From NCBI RefSeq assembly GCF_017813395.1, contig NZ_JAGIZB010000005.1, positions 1-64,000 of the forward strand: a DNA stretch of 64,000 nucleotides, read 5' to 3'. Position numbers and translations under genes: made by a program. Source of the DNA: Pararoseomonas baculiformis. GTDB lineage: Bacteria > Pseudomonadota > Alphaproteobacteria > Acetobacterales > Acetobacteraceae. A model generated the notes under the pieces. That model had not been told where the DNA came from. It searched no databases and worked only from the letters and a program-made list of their open reading frames with translations. Below, piece by piece: positions 18,635 to 27,757 of the stretch. Within the stretch, counting starts at the first letter, position 1; each line of letters opens with the position of its first letter.

Positions 18635-19798
18635 TCAACCGGGGGTGGCCGCCTCTGGCTCCGGCGCAGGGGCATCCAGCCGGGAGAAGCGGATCCGCAT
18701 CGCATTGCCCCGCCAGACCGTCCGCCCCGTCCTCCAGGCCGCGGCCCACATGGCCGGGATGATGGCGTCCCGGATGAGGAAGGCCAGGACCAGCTTCCAG
18801 GAGAGGGGCCACCCCTTGCGGGCGGCCAGGGCCATTTCCGGCCCGTACCAGGCGGCCAGTACCCCGAGCGCCGCCAGGGGCATGTTCACGCCTCCGGCCA
18901 GCGCCGCCGCGATGCCAAGGGCCAGGGGCACGGCGCCGCCGCTGAGGAGTTCCGGGGCGAAGAACAGCGGAAAGGTCACGCGCCGGAGCCGCGCCCAGCG
19001 AAGCTGCCGGTCCCAGACCTGCTTTCCGCTCCGCTCGCCCAGCGGCTGCTCGAAGGGGGAGTGGACCAGATGCACATGCCGCCCCGCCGCGCGGACGAGC
19101 TTCGTGGCGGCCGCATCCTCTGCGATCTCGGCGGCCAGGGCATGGATGCCGCCCCGGGCATCGAGGAATTGGCGCTGCCAGAGCATGCTCTTGCCCTGGG
19201 CGAAGCCCAGGCCCAGGCGCTCCCCCGCATATTGCCACCGGGCCTGCAGGGTGTTGAGGAAGGCGCATTCCACCTGCGCCCAGAGATTGCCGGGGCGCAC
19301 CCCCAGCGGCGTGGAGCAGACCAGCCCGGTCTCGGGGCGCCAGGCCTCCAGCAGCCGCTGGAGGTAGTCGGGGGGCATGAGCACGTTGGAATCAGCCAGC
19401 ACGACCCAGTCATGCCGCGCCTCTCGCCAGCCCTTTACGCAATTGTTCAGCTTGGGGTTGGCGCTGATCCGGTCCTCGCCGACGAGCAGCCGGGCCGGAA
19501 CCCCGGGATGCGCCGCGATCAGGCGGCGGACCAGGGGCACCACGGGATCATCCTCCCGCTCGACGCAGAAAAGGACCTCGTATTCCGGATAGGCGAGGGC
19601 GAAGCTCGTCCCGAGCGTCTCCTCGATATAGGACTCGATCCCGCAGACAGGCCGGATGATCGTCACGGGCGGAGTGGCCCCGAGCGCGGCCGCCGGCATG
19701 CGGCTGGGGCGCAGGCGTGACCAGGCGAGGCCGATGCTGGCAAGGTTCACGGCGGTCAGGGCGGCGCAGGCCGCCCCCGCCCAAACGGCGAATGTCAT
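18635..19798 (-). CDS. Ceramide-glucosyltransferase-like GT21 glycosyltransferase
   Basis: A 387-residue membrane GT-A enzyme from ATG 19798. An N-terminal TM anchor ([20 protein letters not shown]) is followed by the catalytic domain with [22 protein letters not shown] (first Asp motif), [12 protein letters not shown] (DxN variant of DxD), [11 protein letters not shown] and the processive motif RQLRW. Two or three C-terminal TM segments follow. This pattern is that of bacterial glucosylceramide synthases and of HpnI-like hopanoid enzymes; the former fits better. It probably glycosylates a sphingolipid or similar membrane lipid, which is inference. No sphingolipid synthesis genes are visible in the window. 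Confidence 0.8.
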   Translation of the reverse strand: MTFAVWAGAACAALTAVNLASIGLAWSRLRPSRMPAAALGATPPVTIIRPVCGIESYIEETLGTSFALAYPEYEVLFCVEREDDPVVPLVRRLIAAHPGVPARLLVGEDRISANPKLNNCVKGWREARHDWVVLADSNVLMPPDYLQRLLEAWRPETGLVCSTPLGVRPGNLWAQVECAFLNTLQARWQYAGERLGLGFAQGKSMLWQRQFLDARGGIHALAAEIAEDAAATKLVRAAGRHVHLVHSPFEQPLGERSGKQVWDRQLRWARLRRVTFPLFFAPELLSGGAVPLALGIAAALAGGVNMPLAALGVLAAWYGPEMALAARKGWPLSWKLVLAFLIRDAIIPAMWAAAWRTGRTVWRGNAMRIRFSRLDAPAPEPEAATPG

Positions 19799-19974
19799 CC
19801 GAAGCTGGCTTCCCCTTGCGGTATCCTGCGCAAGCTTGCGCGGCCGGGCCATGCGCCGGGTCGCGCCGGTCCCTGGGTTCCGGCCATCGGGTTCCGATAG
19901 AAGGCGCGCCGGGACGTTCTCCTTGCAGCGCCGTGAAGTTTGGATGACGCGCCGCCCGCCCGCGAGCGCGGCGA

Positions 19975-20838
19975 TCAGCCCCGCCGGCGCTCCGGCCAGC
20001 CCGTGACGATGCCGCCCGCGGCGATCACCGCGGCGCCCAGCATGGTCCAGCCATCCGGCGGGTCCCCGAAGACCAGGGCGGAGGAAAGGGTGGCCCAGAT
20101 CAGCTGCGTGTAGGTCATGGGCGCCAGGATGCTGGCCGGGGCACGGGAATAGGCCTGGATCAGCAGGTAATGCCCGGCCGAGCCGAAGACCCCGGCCAGG
20201 ATCATCAGCAGCCAGGCCAGGCCGGAGGGAGGCTGCCAGACGAAGGGCTGGGCAAGCGCCGCGACGGCACCAGCCGCCACGCCGGTATGCAGGATGATGG
20301 TGGAGGGGCTGTCCACCGCCGAAAGCTTGCGGGTGAGGATCTGGTAGACGCCGAAGGAGGCCGCCGTGCCCAGCGGCAGGAACAGCGCCCAATGCGGCAT
20401 CTCCCCGGTCAGGAAGGGAGGGCGCAGCGCGACCATCACCCCGGCCAGCCCGATCCCGATCCCCACCCAGCGGCGCGGCCCCACCACCTCCCCGAGCACC
20501 AGGGCGGCGAGGGCGGCGGTGAAGATGGGGGAGGCGAAGGTCACCGCCGAGGCATCAGCCAGGGGAATATAGGAGAGCGCGACGACGAACAGGACATTGG
20601 CCAGCAGGAGGGACAGGCTGCGCACCACCTCCAGCCCCGGCGCGCGGCTGCGCCAGGGCAGGCGGCCCGTGGCCAGGCGCAGAGCCAGCGCCACCACCGC
20701 CGTGTGGAAGACGAAGCGCATGAAGACGATCTGCGGGACGGGGTAGTCGGCCGTCAGCATCTTCGTGACCGTGTCCAGCGCGACGAACAGGGCGATGGCG
20801 CAGAACTGGAGCAGCAGGCCGGCGAGGACGGGGGACAT
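19975..20838 (-). CDS. DMT-superfamily permease with EamA domains
   Basis: A 287-residue integral membrane protein from ATG 20838 with about ten TM segments in two EamA repeats (LLLQFCAIALFVALDTVTKML ... and MILAGVFGSAGHYLLIQAYS ...). The second repeat has the common APMTYTQLIWATL segment. Members export metabolites such as amino acids or drugs. The substrate here cannot be identified. It lies 56 bp from the stop of a Bug receptor gene on the same strand. Confidence 0.85.
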   Translation of the reverse strand: MSPVLAGLLLQFCAIALFVALDTVTKMLTADYPVPQIVFMRFVFHTAVVALALRLATGRLPWRSRAPGLEVVRSLSLLLANVLFVVALSYIPLADASAVTFASPIFTAALAALVLGEVVGPRRWVGIGIGLAGVMVALRPPFLTGEMPHWALFLPLGTAASFGVYQILTRKLSAVDSPSTIILHTGVAAGAVAALAQPFVWQPPSGLAWLLMILAGVFGSAGHYLLIQAYSRAPASILAPMTYTQLIWATLSSALVFGDPPDGWTMLGAAVIAAGGIVTGWPERRRG

Positions 20839-20893
20839 CGGGCGGCTTATCGCACGCGCCGCCCGCCCCGTCCCCTGCCCCTCCCTGGGAGGG

Positions 20894-21868
20894 TCAGTCC
20901 GCCGTGATGTTCGCGGACCGGGCCACCGGGCCCCAGATGGCATCCTGGGCACGGATGGTCTCGGCCAGCTCGGCGCGCGTGGAACCCACGGGCTCGGAGG
21001 CCAGCTCACGCAGCCGGGCAGCCACGGCCGGATCGCGGGCCAGGGCCATCATGGCTTCCTCCAGCCGGGCCGCGACAGGCTCGGCCAGGCCGCGCGGGCC
21101 AACCAGGGCGAGCCAGGTCTCCGCCACGAAGCCCGGCACGCTTTCCGCCACCACCGGCACGTCCGGGGCCAGGGCGGAGCGACGCGGCGAGGCAATCGCG
21201 ATGGCCCGGGCGCGGCCATCCCGCGTCGGGGGAAGGCCGGTGACCACCGTGTCCGTGTAGAGGGAAATGGTGCCGGTCAGCAGGTCCGGCAGGGCCGGGC
21301 CGGTGCCGCGGTAATGCACGATGGTGCATTCACGGCCGAGCTCCCGCATCAGCAGCGACACCGCAAGATGCTGGGTGGTGCCCGCCCCCGGCGTGCCGCA
21401 GGGCAGCGGCCCCTTCTCCAACGCCGTGCGGAGCGAGGCGATATCCGTCACCCCGGAATTCGGCGCCGCCATGAAGATCACGGGAATGGCCGCGAAACGG
21501 CTGATCGGCGTGAAGTCCCGCAGCGGATCGAAGGGCATGCTGCGGTAGATATGGCGGTTGATCACCAGCGGCCCCGCGGGCACGGCGCCCAGGGTGTTGC
21601 CGTCCGGCGCCGCCTTGGCCACCGCGTCGGCCGCGATGTTGCCGCCGGCGCCGGTGCGGTTCTCCACCACCACGGTCCGCCCGAGCCGCGCGGACAGCCC
21701 CTCCGCCATCACGCGGGAGAGGAGGTCGATGCCGCCGCCGGGCGGGAAGCCGACAATCAGGCGGATGGGCGGCTGCCCCTGGGCCGCGGGCTGGGCCAGC
21801 ACCGGAAGCGGCAGGGCGGCGAGCAGGCCGAGAGCAAGGGCGCCAAGCAGGGAAGCGGGGCGCGGCAT
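20894..21868 (-). CDS. Bug-type tripartite tricarboxylate transporter receptor
   Basis: A 324-residue periplasmic solute-binding protein from ATG 21868, with a signal peptide (LLAALPLPVLAQP). Family hallmarks are IRLIVGFPPGGGIDLLSRV near the mature N-terminus, VVVENRTGAGGNIAADAVA, PDGNTL and the segment GTPGAGTTQHLA. These receptors bind carboxylates and work with TctA/TctB membrane subunits, which are absent nearby. Such orphan receptors are abundant in Acetobacteraceae and Burkholderiales. Ligand unknown. Confidence 0.92.
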   Translation of the reverse strand: MPRPASLLGALALGLLAALPLPVLAQPAAQGQPPIRLIVGFPPGGGIDLLSRVMAEGLSARLGRTVVVENRTGAGGNIAADAVAKAAPDGNTLGAVPAGPLVINRHIYRSMPFDPLRDFTPISRFAAIPVIFMAAPNSGVTDIASLRTALEKGPLPCGTPGAGTTQHLAVSLLMRELGRECTIVHYRGTGPALPDLLTGTISLYTDTVVTGLPPTRDGRARAIAIASPRRSALAPDVPVVAESVPGFVAETWLALVGPRGLAEPVAARLEEAMMALARDPAVAARLRELASEPVGSTRAELAETIRAQDAIWGPVARSANITAD

Positions 21869-21932
21869 GGGCGAATCCTCCGGTTTTCTTGGCCGGACCG
21901 TCCCGCCGCGCTCCCGCCGCGTCAACCGGGCG

Positions 21933-22625
21933 TCAGTTCGGTGCGAGGATCACCGTGGCCTGCACCATGGCGGTCACCACGATGTCCTGCGCCTGGGCAA
22001 CGGGGGCCGGCGCGGCACGGGCCACCATGGCTTCCGCCATCATGGGCCGCGGCATGGGGAGATCGGGCGCTTCCAGCTGGATCTCCGCGATCCGCTCCAC
22101 CCGCATGCCCATCTGGGCCGCCACCGCCTCCGCCCGGCGCCGGAGGGCGTCCAGCGCCATGGAAGCCGCCTCCTGCCGGGCCGCCCGCGCCGTATCGCGG
22201 GTGAGGCCGTGCTGGATGCCGCCCAGCGCCATGCCGCGGGACTGGAGGCTTCCCGTCAGTTCCAGCAGCGCCGCCTGGTCCCTGCCACGCAGGTTGATGG
22301 CCTGGGTGGCGAACCAGCGCGCCGGATCCTCCTGCCGCCAGGTGCGGTAGGCACCGGTGGTGGCGGTGACGCCCTGCACGCCGCGCGCTACCTCCAGCGC
22401 TGCGGCCGCGGCGCGGTTCACGCTCGCCTGGGCCGCCGCCGCCGTGGCCTCCCGCGCCTCGGCGCGCAGGCTGGCCTGCACCTCATCCGGGGCGCGGATG
22501 ACCTCGGCCGTCTCCGAGAGACGCAGCAACGTCCCTGGTCCGGGGAAGACCGGACCTGGCTGGGCAAGGGCCGCTCCTGCCAGCATGGGCAGGGCGAGGA
22601 GGGAGGTCAGGAAAAGGCGTCTCAT
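21933..22625 (-). CDS. Periplasmic SIMPL-domain (DUF541) protein
   Basis: A 230-residue exported protein with a signal peptide ending ALAQP (residues 1-22). The rest matches the SIMPL pattern: LRLSETAEVIRAPDEVQASLRAEA (beta strand followed by helix), the repeated AAAAQASVNRAAAAALEVARG helix, a VTATTGAYRTWRQED beta unit, and a C-terminal VVTAMVQATVIL strand. Related E. coli YggE protects against oxidative stress, but the role is unproven here. It is divergent from the PH-domain gene with a 209-bp gap in which I see no further gene. Confidence 0.8.
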   Translation of the reverse strand: MRRLFLTSLLALPMLAGAALAQPGPVFPGPGTLLRLSETAEVIRAPDEVQASLRAEAREATAAAAQASVNRAAAAALEVARGVQGVTATTGAYRTWRQEDPARWFATQAINLRGRDQAALLELTGSLQSRGMALGGIQHGLTRDTARAARQEAASMALDALRRRAEAVAAQMGMRVERIAEIQLEAPDLPMPRPMMAEAMVARAAPAPVAQAQDIVVTAMVQATVILAPN

Positions 22626-22834
22626 GCCACCATGCTATCGGAGGTCATGCGGCAGAGATGGGGCGGCACCGCGCCGTCACAGGGGCGGCGCAGGCTTGTG
22701 ATCGGCCGGGCGCCGGCATCGCTCCGCCTCGTGGAACGCCCGCCATGCTGCCAGGAGCACCGCCGGGGCTTCCGGAACGGCCCTGCTGCTCTAGGCTGCC
22801 GCTGCCAATCCAGGCGCCGATTCAAGAGAGAGCC

Positions 22835-23221
22835 ATGCTGGGCAAGCTGCTGGGTGCCGTGACGGGCGATGCGGGCCGGATCGAGCCGGAGGCGCTGGGC
22901 GAGCGCTTCCAGGAAGCCATCCTGCCGGGTGAAACCGTACTGGCCGCCTTCCGCACCATCCGCGACGGCTTCGCCCTGACGGATTGGCGCCTGGTCCTGG
23001 TGGACCGGCAAGGGCTCACCGGCTCCAAGACGGAGCTGGTCAGCATTCCCTATCGCTCCATCCTCCGTTTCTCGCTGGAGGCCGGCGGCACGCTGGACAT
23101 GGACGAGGAACTGAAGGTCTGGGACCGGGCCGGGGATGCTCCCCTGAGCTTCAGCTTCCGCCGCGGCGGCGGGGCCGCGGCCCTGGCGCACCGCATCCTT
23201 TCGGAGAGGGTGCGCGGCTAG
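22835..23221 (+). CDS. Bacterial PH-domain protein
   Basis: A 128-residue protein from ATG 22835, preceded by AGAG. It has the short bacterial PH fold: EETVLAAFRTIRDGFALTDWRLVLVD, GLTGSKTELVSIPYRSILRFSLE and LSFSFRRGG followed by a C-terminal helix. This matches the PF08000-like group. Function is unknown in general. It is followed by a permease gene 19 bp downstream, possibly co-transcribed. Confidence 0.8.
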   Translation: MLGKLLGAVTGDAGRIEPEALGERFQEAILPGETVLAAFRTIRDGFALTDWRLVLVDRQGLTGSKTELVSIPYRSILRFSLEAGGTLDMDEELKVWDRAGDAPLSFSFRRGGGAAALAHRILSERVRG

Positions 23222-23240
23222 AACGGACCCGTTCCGCCCC

Positions 23241-24143
23241 ATGCCTCTCTGGCTTGCCGCAACCCTTTCCGCCGCCCTGTTCCAGTGCTGGCGCACCGCG
23301 CTCCAGCAGAAGCTGCGCGGGGCGCTTTCACTGAATGCCGCCGCCGTGGTTCGGTATCTCTACGGTGTCCCGCCCGGCCTCGTGCTGATGGGCAGCTGGT
23401 GGGCGATCAGCGGCAGCCCCCTGCCCGCCTTCAGCCCCTGGGTGCTGTTCCTCTGCGCGCTGGGCGGGGTGCTGCAGATCTTCGGCACGGTCTTCCTCAT
23501 CGCCTCCTTCGCGCCGCGGGGCTTCGCGGTCGGCACGGCCTATTCCAAGACAGAGGCGCTGCAGGGCGCGATCTTCGCCATGCTGCTGCTCGGCGAGCAT
23601 CTCCCGCCCCTCGCCTGGGCCGGGGTGGCGCTGGGCGTCGTGGCCGTGCTGTGGCTCTCCATGGCCGGGCAGGTGGGCAGCCTGCGCCAGGCGCTCCAGG
23701 CCACGGCGCAGCCGGCTGCCCTGTTCGGCATGGCGGCCGGCGCCTGCTTCGGCCTGACCGGCATCGCCATCCGTGCCGCGAACCAGGAACTGGCGGCGGT
23801 GGACACGGTGCTGGGGGCCCTCTGCACCCTGGTGGTCACCAACATGATGCAGACGGTGATGCAGGGCACATGGCTGGTCCTGCGCGAGCCGGCCTCCGTC
23901 GGCGCGGTGTTCCGCAACTGGCGCAACGCGGCCCCGGTGGGCCTGCTCTCGGCGCTCGGCTCGGCCTGCTGGTTCACCGGCTTCGCCCTGGCGCCTGTCG
24001 CCCTGGTGCGCTCGGTGGGGCAGGTGGAGATCGTCTTCACCCTGGCTTTCGGGCGCTGGTACCTGAAGGAGGCGCTGAAGCCGCGGGATGCCGTGGGCGC
24101 GCTGCTGATCGTGGCCAGCGTGCTGCTCGTGATCCTGAGCTGA
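23241..24143 (+). CDS. DMT-superfamily permease, EamA-like
   Basis: A 300-residue protein with about ten TM segments, starting MPLWLAATLSAALFQCWRTALQQ. Duplicated EamA-type halves: the first ends in GTAYSKTEALQGAIFAMLLLGE, the second in VRSVGQVEIVFTLAFGRWYLKE. The Gln/Glu-containing helices near the end of each half match metabolite exporters. The substrate cannot be named. It follows the PH-domain gene by 19 bp and precedes the CPA2 antiporter by 58 bp. Confidence 0.82.
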   Translation: MPLWLAATLSAALFQCWRTALQQKLRGALSLNAAAVVRYLYGVPPGLVLMGSWWAISGSPLPAFSPWVLFLCALGGVLQIFGTVFLIASFAPRGFAVGTAYSKTEALQGAIFAMLLLGEHLPPLAWAGVALGVVAVLWLSMAGQVGSLRQALQATAQPAALFGMAAGACFGLTGIAIRAANQELAAVDTVLGALCTLVVTNMMQTVMQGTWLVLREPASVGAVFRNWRNAAPVGLLSALGSACWFTGFALAPVALVRSVGQVEIVFTLAFGRWYLKEALKPRDAVGALLIVASVLLVILS

Positions 24144-24201
24144 AGCGGACAGCCGATCACCCCTGGCCCTGGAACGGTTCGGCTGCAACAACTCGCCCCC
24201 G

Positions 24202-25929
24202 ATGGAACACGCGCCGCCCTTCCTAGCCAGCCTCGTCCTCGGCCTGGCCTTCGCCTTCGCCTTCGGCATAGCGGCCCGCATGCTCAGGATGCCCCCGCTG
24301 GTCGGCTATCTCGTCGCCGGAGTCGCCATCGGGCCGAACACGCCGGGCGTGATCATCGACGGCGAGTTCACCCGGACCCTCGCCGAGGTCGGGGTGGGAC
24401 TCCTGCTCTTCGGGGTGGGCCTGCATTTCCGGGCGCAGGATCTTCTCGCGGTCTGGCGGGTCGCCGTGCCCGGCGCGACGGCCCAGGTGGCAGTCGGCAT
24501 GCTGCTCGGCGCGGCGCTGGGCATGGCCCTGCCGGGGCTCAGCTTCGGCACGGCCCTGGTCTTCGGCCTGGCCCTCGCCATCGCCTCCACCGCCGTCGCC
24601 ACGCGGGCGCTGGAGGAGCGCGGGCAGCTTTCCGGCGAAGCGGCGCGAATCGCCATGGGCTGGCTGGTGCTGCAGGACCTGATCGTCGTGCTCGGCCTCG
24701 TCCTCCTGCCCGCCGCCGCCGGGCAGCAGGGGGACGGGCTCGGCCTCTCCATCCTGATCGCCGTCGCCAAGCTGGTGGCCTTCGCGGCCCTGATGCTGAT
24801 CGTCGGGCGGCGATTGCTGCCCTGGGCGCTGGCGCGGGTGGCGCGGTCCGGCTCCAGGGAGCTGTTCACCCTTTCGGTGGTGGTGGTGGCGCTGGGCGTC
24901 GCCTTCGGCGCGACCACGCTCTTCGGCGTCTCCTTCGCGCTGGGCGCCTTCTTCGCGGGGGTGGTGCTGGGGGAAAGCGACCTGGGCCACCAGGCCGCGG
25001 CGGAAACGCTGCCGCTGCAGCGCATCTTCGCCGCGATCTTCTTCGTCTCCGTCGGCATGTTGCTGAATCCGGCGACGGTGCTGGACGCACCATTCACCTC
25101 GCTGCTCGCGCTGGCGGTGGTGCTGGTGGGCACGGGGGGCGCGACCTTCGTCCTGCTGGTCCTGCTCCGGACGCCGCCCAAGACCGCCGCCATCGTGGCG
25201 GCCGCCCTGGCGCAGATCGGCGAGTTCTCCTTCGTGCTGATGGAGCTGGCGATTGGCCAGGGCATCCTGCCGGCGGCGCTGCGCGGGCCGATCCTGCTGG
25301 GCAGCTTCGGGGCCATCCTGCTGATGCCCCTCACCTTCCGGCTGCTCACCGGCCTGGGCTCGCGGATGCGCGGGCGCATCCTTCCGGCGCGCGACGCGCG
25401 CGGGCGCTTCGTGGCGACCCTGCCGCGCATGGAGAACCACGCGATCCTCATCGGCTATGGCCGGGTGGGGGTGCTGGTCGCCGCCGCCCTGCGCCGGCAC
25501 AACCTGCCCTTCATCGTGATCGAGGATGACCGCAAGCGGGCCGAGATGCTGCGCGGCCAGGGCTTGCCCGTGCTCTGGGGCAACGGAACCCAGCCGGAAA
25601 TGCTGGAAGCCGCGCATGCGGAGCGGGCCCGGCTCGTGATCGTCACCCTTCCCCTGGCCTGGGAGGCACGCCGCGTGGTGGAGCTGGCGCGGGCCGCGAA
25701 TCCCCGCATCGTCGTGACCGTCCGCGCCCACCAGGATGCCGAGGTGGACTGGCTGCACGACCTGGATGCCACCGGCCTTGCCGTCATGGGTGAACGGGAG
25801 GTCGCGCTGGGGATCGCCGATTTCGCGCTCCAGCGCATGGGCGTTGCCTCCAGCACATCCCAGGCCACCGTCGATGTGCTGCGCAAGCGCCGCGTGGCGG
25901 ATGCCGCCACGGCGGGGCTGGGGGTTTGA
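24202..25929 (+). CDS. CPA2 monovalent cation:proton antiporter with RCK domain (Kef/YbaL type)
   Basis: A 575-residue protein. Residues ~1-385 form about 12 TM segments, starting with LRMPPLVGYLVAGVAIGPNTPG, typical of KefB/KefC/YbaL. Residues ~410-525 hold an RCK/TrkA-N domain (HAILIGYGRVGVLVAAAL, EDDRKRAEMLRG). It moves K+ or Na+ against H+, probably gated by nucleotide at the RCK domain. Glutathione-adduct gating as in KefC is possible but cannot be read. The stop overlaps the start of the following hydrolase gene by TTGA. Confidence 0.9.
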   Translation: MEHAPPFLASLVLGLAFAFAFGIAARMLRMPPLVGYLVAGVAIGPNTPGVIIDGEFTRTLAEVGVGLLLFGVGLHFRAQDLLAVWRVAVPGATAQVAVGMLLGAALGMALPGLSFGTALVFGLALAIASTAVATRALEERGQLSGEAARIAMGWLVLQDLIVVLGLVLLPAAAGQQGDGLGLSILIAVAKLVAFAALMLIVGRRLLPWALARVARSGSRELFTLSVVVVALGVAFGATTLFGVSFALGAFFAGVVLGESDLGHQAAAETLPLQRIFAAIFFVSVGMLLNPATVLDAPFTSLLALAVVLVGTGGATFVLLVLLRTPPKTAAIVAAALAQIGEFSFVLMELAIGQGILPAALRGPILLGSFGAILLMPLTFRLLTGLGSRMRGRILPARDARGRFVATLPRMENHAILIGYGRVGVLVAAALRRHNLPFIVIEDDRKRAEMLRGQGLPVLWGNGTQPEMLEAAHAERARLVIVTLPLAWEARRVVELARAANPRIVVTVRAHQDAEVDWLHDLDATGLAVMGEREVALGIADFALQRMGVASSTSQATVDVLRKRRVADAATAGLGV

Positions 25930-26651
25930 CCCTCCGCTTCAGCCCGCCCCGGGGGACGCCGCCGGGCCTGGCGATCATCCTTCTGCATGGCGCGGCCTGC
26001 GGCCCCTGGGTCTGGGCGGAAGGCTTCGCCCAGCGCCTTGCCGCAGCAGGGCATCCGGTTGTCGCCCCGGCGCTGCACGGGGCGACACTTTCGGACCGGG
26101 TGGGCACGCTCCGCGCCGCGCTGGATGAGGGACCCGCGATCCTGGTCGGCCATTCCCTTGGTGCGCTGATCGCCCAGCGCCTGCTGGACCACCCCTCGGT
26201 CCGGGGCGCGGCCCTGCTTGCGCCGGTTTCCCCGGAGGGATTGTGGTGGTCCAACGCCCATCTGGCCTCGAGGGACCCCGTGCTCTGGGCGGAGATCGCG
26301 CGGATGGCAGGACCGGGGGACCCATCCCCCACCGTGCTGCGCGGCCTGTTCGGGCCGCGGATGGACCCCGAAGCCGCCCTGCGCCTCGCGAGCCGGTTCA
26401 GCCAGGAATCAGCCGCCGCCCTGCTCGAGGCCCAGATGCCGCAACCCGTGTCGCCGGGCTGGATCCATGGCCGGCGGGTGATGGTGCTGGGCGCCGCGCA
26501 TGACCGGCTCATCCCGCGGGACGCCGTGGAGCGCTGCGCCGCCTGGCACGGCACCACCGCCACCTTCCTCCAGGGCACCGGCCACCTGATGATGCTGGAT
26601 GCCGGCTGGGAAGATGTGGCGGACCGGATCAACGCCTGGGCCGCGGCCTAG
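25926..26651 (+). CDS. Alpha/beta hydrolase
   Basis: A 241-residue enzyme starting at TTG 25926 that overlaps the antiporter stop. Fold markers: oxyanion segment LLHGAACGPWVW, nucleophile elbow GHSLGAL (catalytic Ser), VLGAAHDRLIP (candidate acid) and the C-terminal GTGHLMMLDAGWE (catalytic His). It is MhpC/BioH-like but too generic to assign a substrate. Coupling to an antiporter suggests coordinated expression only. Confidence 0.85.
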   Translation: MTLRFSPPRGTPPGLAIILLHGAACGPWVWAEGFAQRLAAAGHPVVAPALHGATLSDRVGTLRAALDEGPAILVGHSLGALIAQRLLDHPSVRGAALLAPVSPEGLWWSNAHLASRDPVLWAEIARMAGPGDPSPTVLRGLFGPRMDPEAALRLASRFSQESAAALLEAQMPQPVSPGWIHGRRVMVLGAAHDRLIPRDAVERCAAWHGTTATFLQGTGHLMMLDAGWEDVADRINAWAAA

Positions 26652-26653
26652 CC

Positions 26654-26670
26654 GGCGCGCATTCCGCGCC
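26654..26670. terminator. Hairpin between convergent hydrolase and Bug receptor genes
   Basis: GGCGCG (26654-26659) and CGCGCC (26665-26670) pair around CATTC, immediately after the hydrolase stop. No U-run is seen. It lies in the 40-bp gap where the two transcripts converge. Confidence 0.4.
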
Positions 26671-26691
26671 CCGGCCTCGGCCCGCCCCGCC

Positions 26692-27666
26692 TCACCCCAC
26701 GCGCATCCTCGTCTCGCGCGCGACCTCTCCCCAGCGCGCATGGGCGGCGGCGATCCAGGCCGCGGCCTGCTCCGGCCCGCCGGCCTCGGGCTCCACGGCC
26801 CATCCGGCCAGCCGCTCCCGCGTGGCCGGCTCGGCCAGGACGGCCGCCACCAGCGCGGCCCAGTCCCGCTTCTGCTCCGCCGGCAGGCCGCGCGGCGCCA
26901 TCAGCATGTAGGCGAAGCGCACATCGAAGCCGGGATGGCCCGCTTCCGCCACGCTGGGCGTTTCCGGCAGCATGGCCATCCGGCGCGGGCCGGAGACGGC
27001 AAGCGCCCGCAGGCGGCCATCCTTCACGAAGTCGGCCCCGCCGGAGACGGCGATGAAGGCGGCCCCGATCTGGCCGCCCAGCAGCGCGGTCATGGCCTCC
27101 GCATTGCCGCGGAACGGCACATGCTCCAGCGCCCCCGCCGGAAGGCCGAGCCGGCTGCGGAGGAACTCCATCGCCAGATGACCGGGCGATCCGTTCCCGG
27201 CCGAGGCATAGAGCAGCGGCCGCTCGCGCGCGGCCCGCAGGAAGCCGGAGAGGTCCGTGACGCCAAGCGAGGGATGGACCAGCAGCGCGAGGGGGAAGGT
27301 GCCGGCCATCGCCACCGGTTCCAGGTCGCGCGGCTCGAAGCCGAGATTGCTGTAGAGATGCGGGTTCAGGGTGAAAGTGGTGTCGATCGCCAGCAGGAAG
27401 GTCCGGCCATCGGCCGGGGCCCGCGCCACGGCGGCGGAGGCAATGTTGCCATTCGCGCCCGCCCGGTTCTCCACCACCACCGTGCCGCGCGGGCGTCCGT
27501 CCGCGCCGCGAGAGGCGCCATCGGCCAGCAAGCGGGCCACGCCGTCCAGCGCGGCGCCTGGCGGGAAGGCGGCGATGATGCGCGTGAGGTCGCCTTGCGC
27601 CAGGGCCATCCTGGGGAGCGCCGCTCCCAGCGTGAGGGCGACAGCGCTCCGCCTGGTGATGTGCAT
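26692..27666 (-). CDS. Bug-type tripartite tricarboxylate transporter receptor
   Basis: A 324-residue receptor from ATG 27666 with a Tat-like or Sec signal (ITRRSAVALTLGAALPRMALAQ). Bug hallmarks: LTRIIAAFPPGAALDGVARLL (Bug motif with AALD instead of the usual GGxxD), TVVVENRAGANGNIASAAVA, and YASAGNGSPGHLAMEFL. No TctA/TctB partner is nearby. It is divergent from the sulfatase/phosphonate hydrolase with 91 bp between starts, so the receptor may bind a ligand connected with that enzyme; this is inference. Confidence 0.9.
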   Translation of the reverse strand: MHITRRSAVALTLGAALPRMALAQGDLTRIIAAFPPGAALDGVARLLADGASRGADGRPRGTVVVENRAGANGNIASAAVARAPADGRTFLLAIDTTFTLNPHLYSNLGFEPRDLEPVAMAGTFPLALLVHPSLGVTDLSGFLRAARERPLLYASAGNGSPGHLAMEFLRSRLGLPAGALEHVPFRGNAEAMTALLGGQIGAAFIAVSGGADFVKDGRLRALAVSGPRRMAMLPETPSVAEAGHPGFDVRFAYMLMAPRGLPAEQKRDWAALVAAVLAEPATRERLAGWAVEPEAGGPEQAAAWIAAAHARWGEVARETRMRVG

Positions 27667-27757
27667 CACGCTCACTCCGTTTCCTCCGGGGCCGCCTACC
27701 GCCGCCTCTCGCCACCCCCTATCGTGGCGGCACAGACCAGGGGAGGACAAGGCCGGC

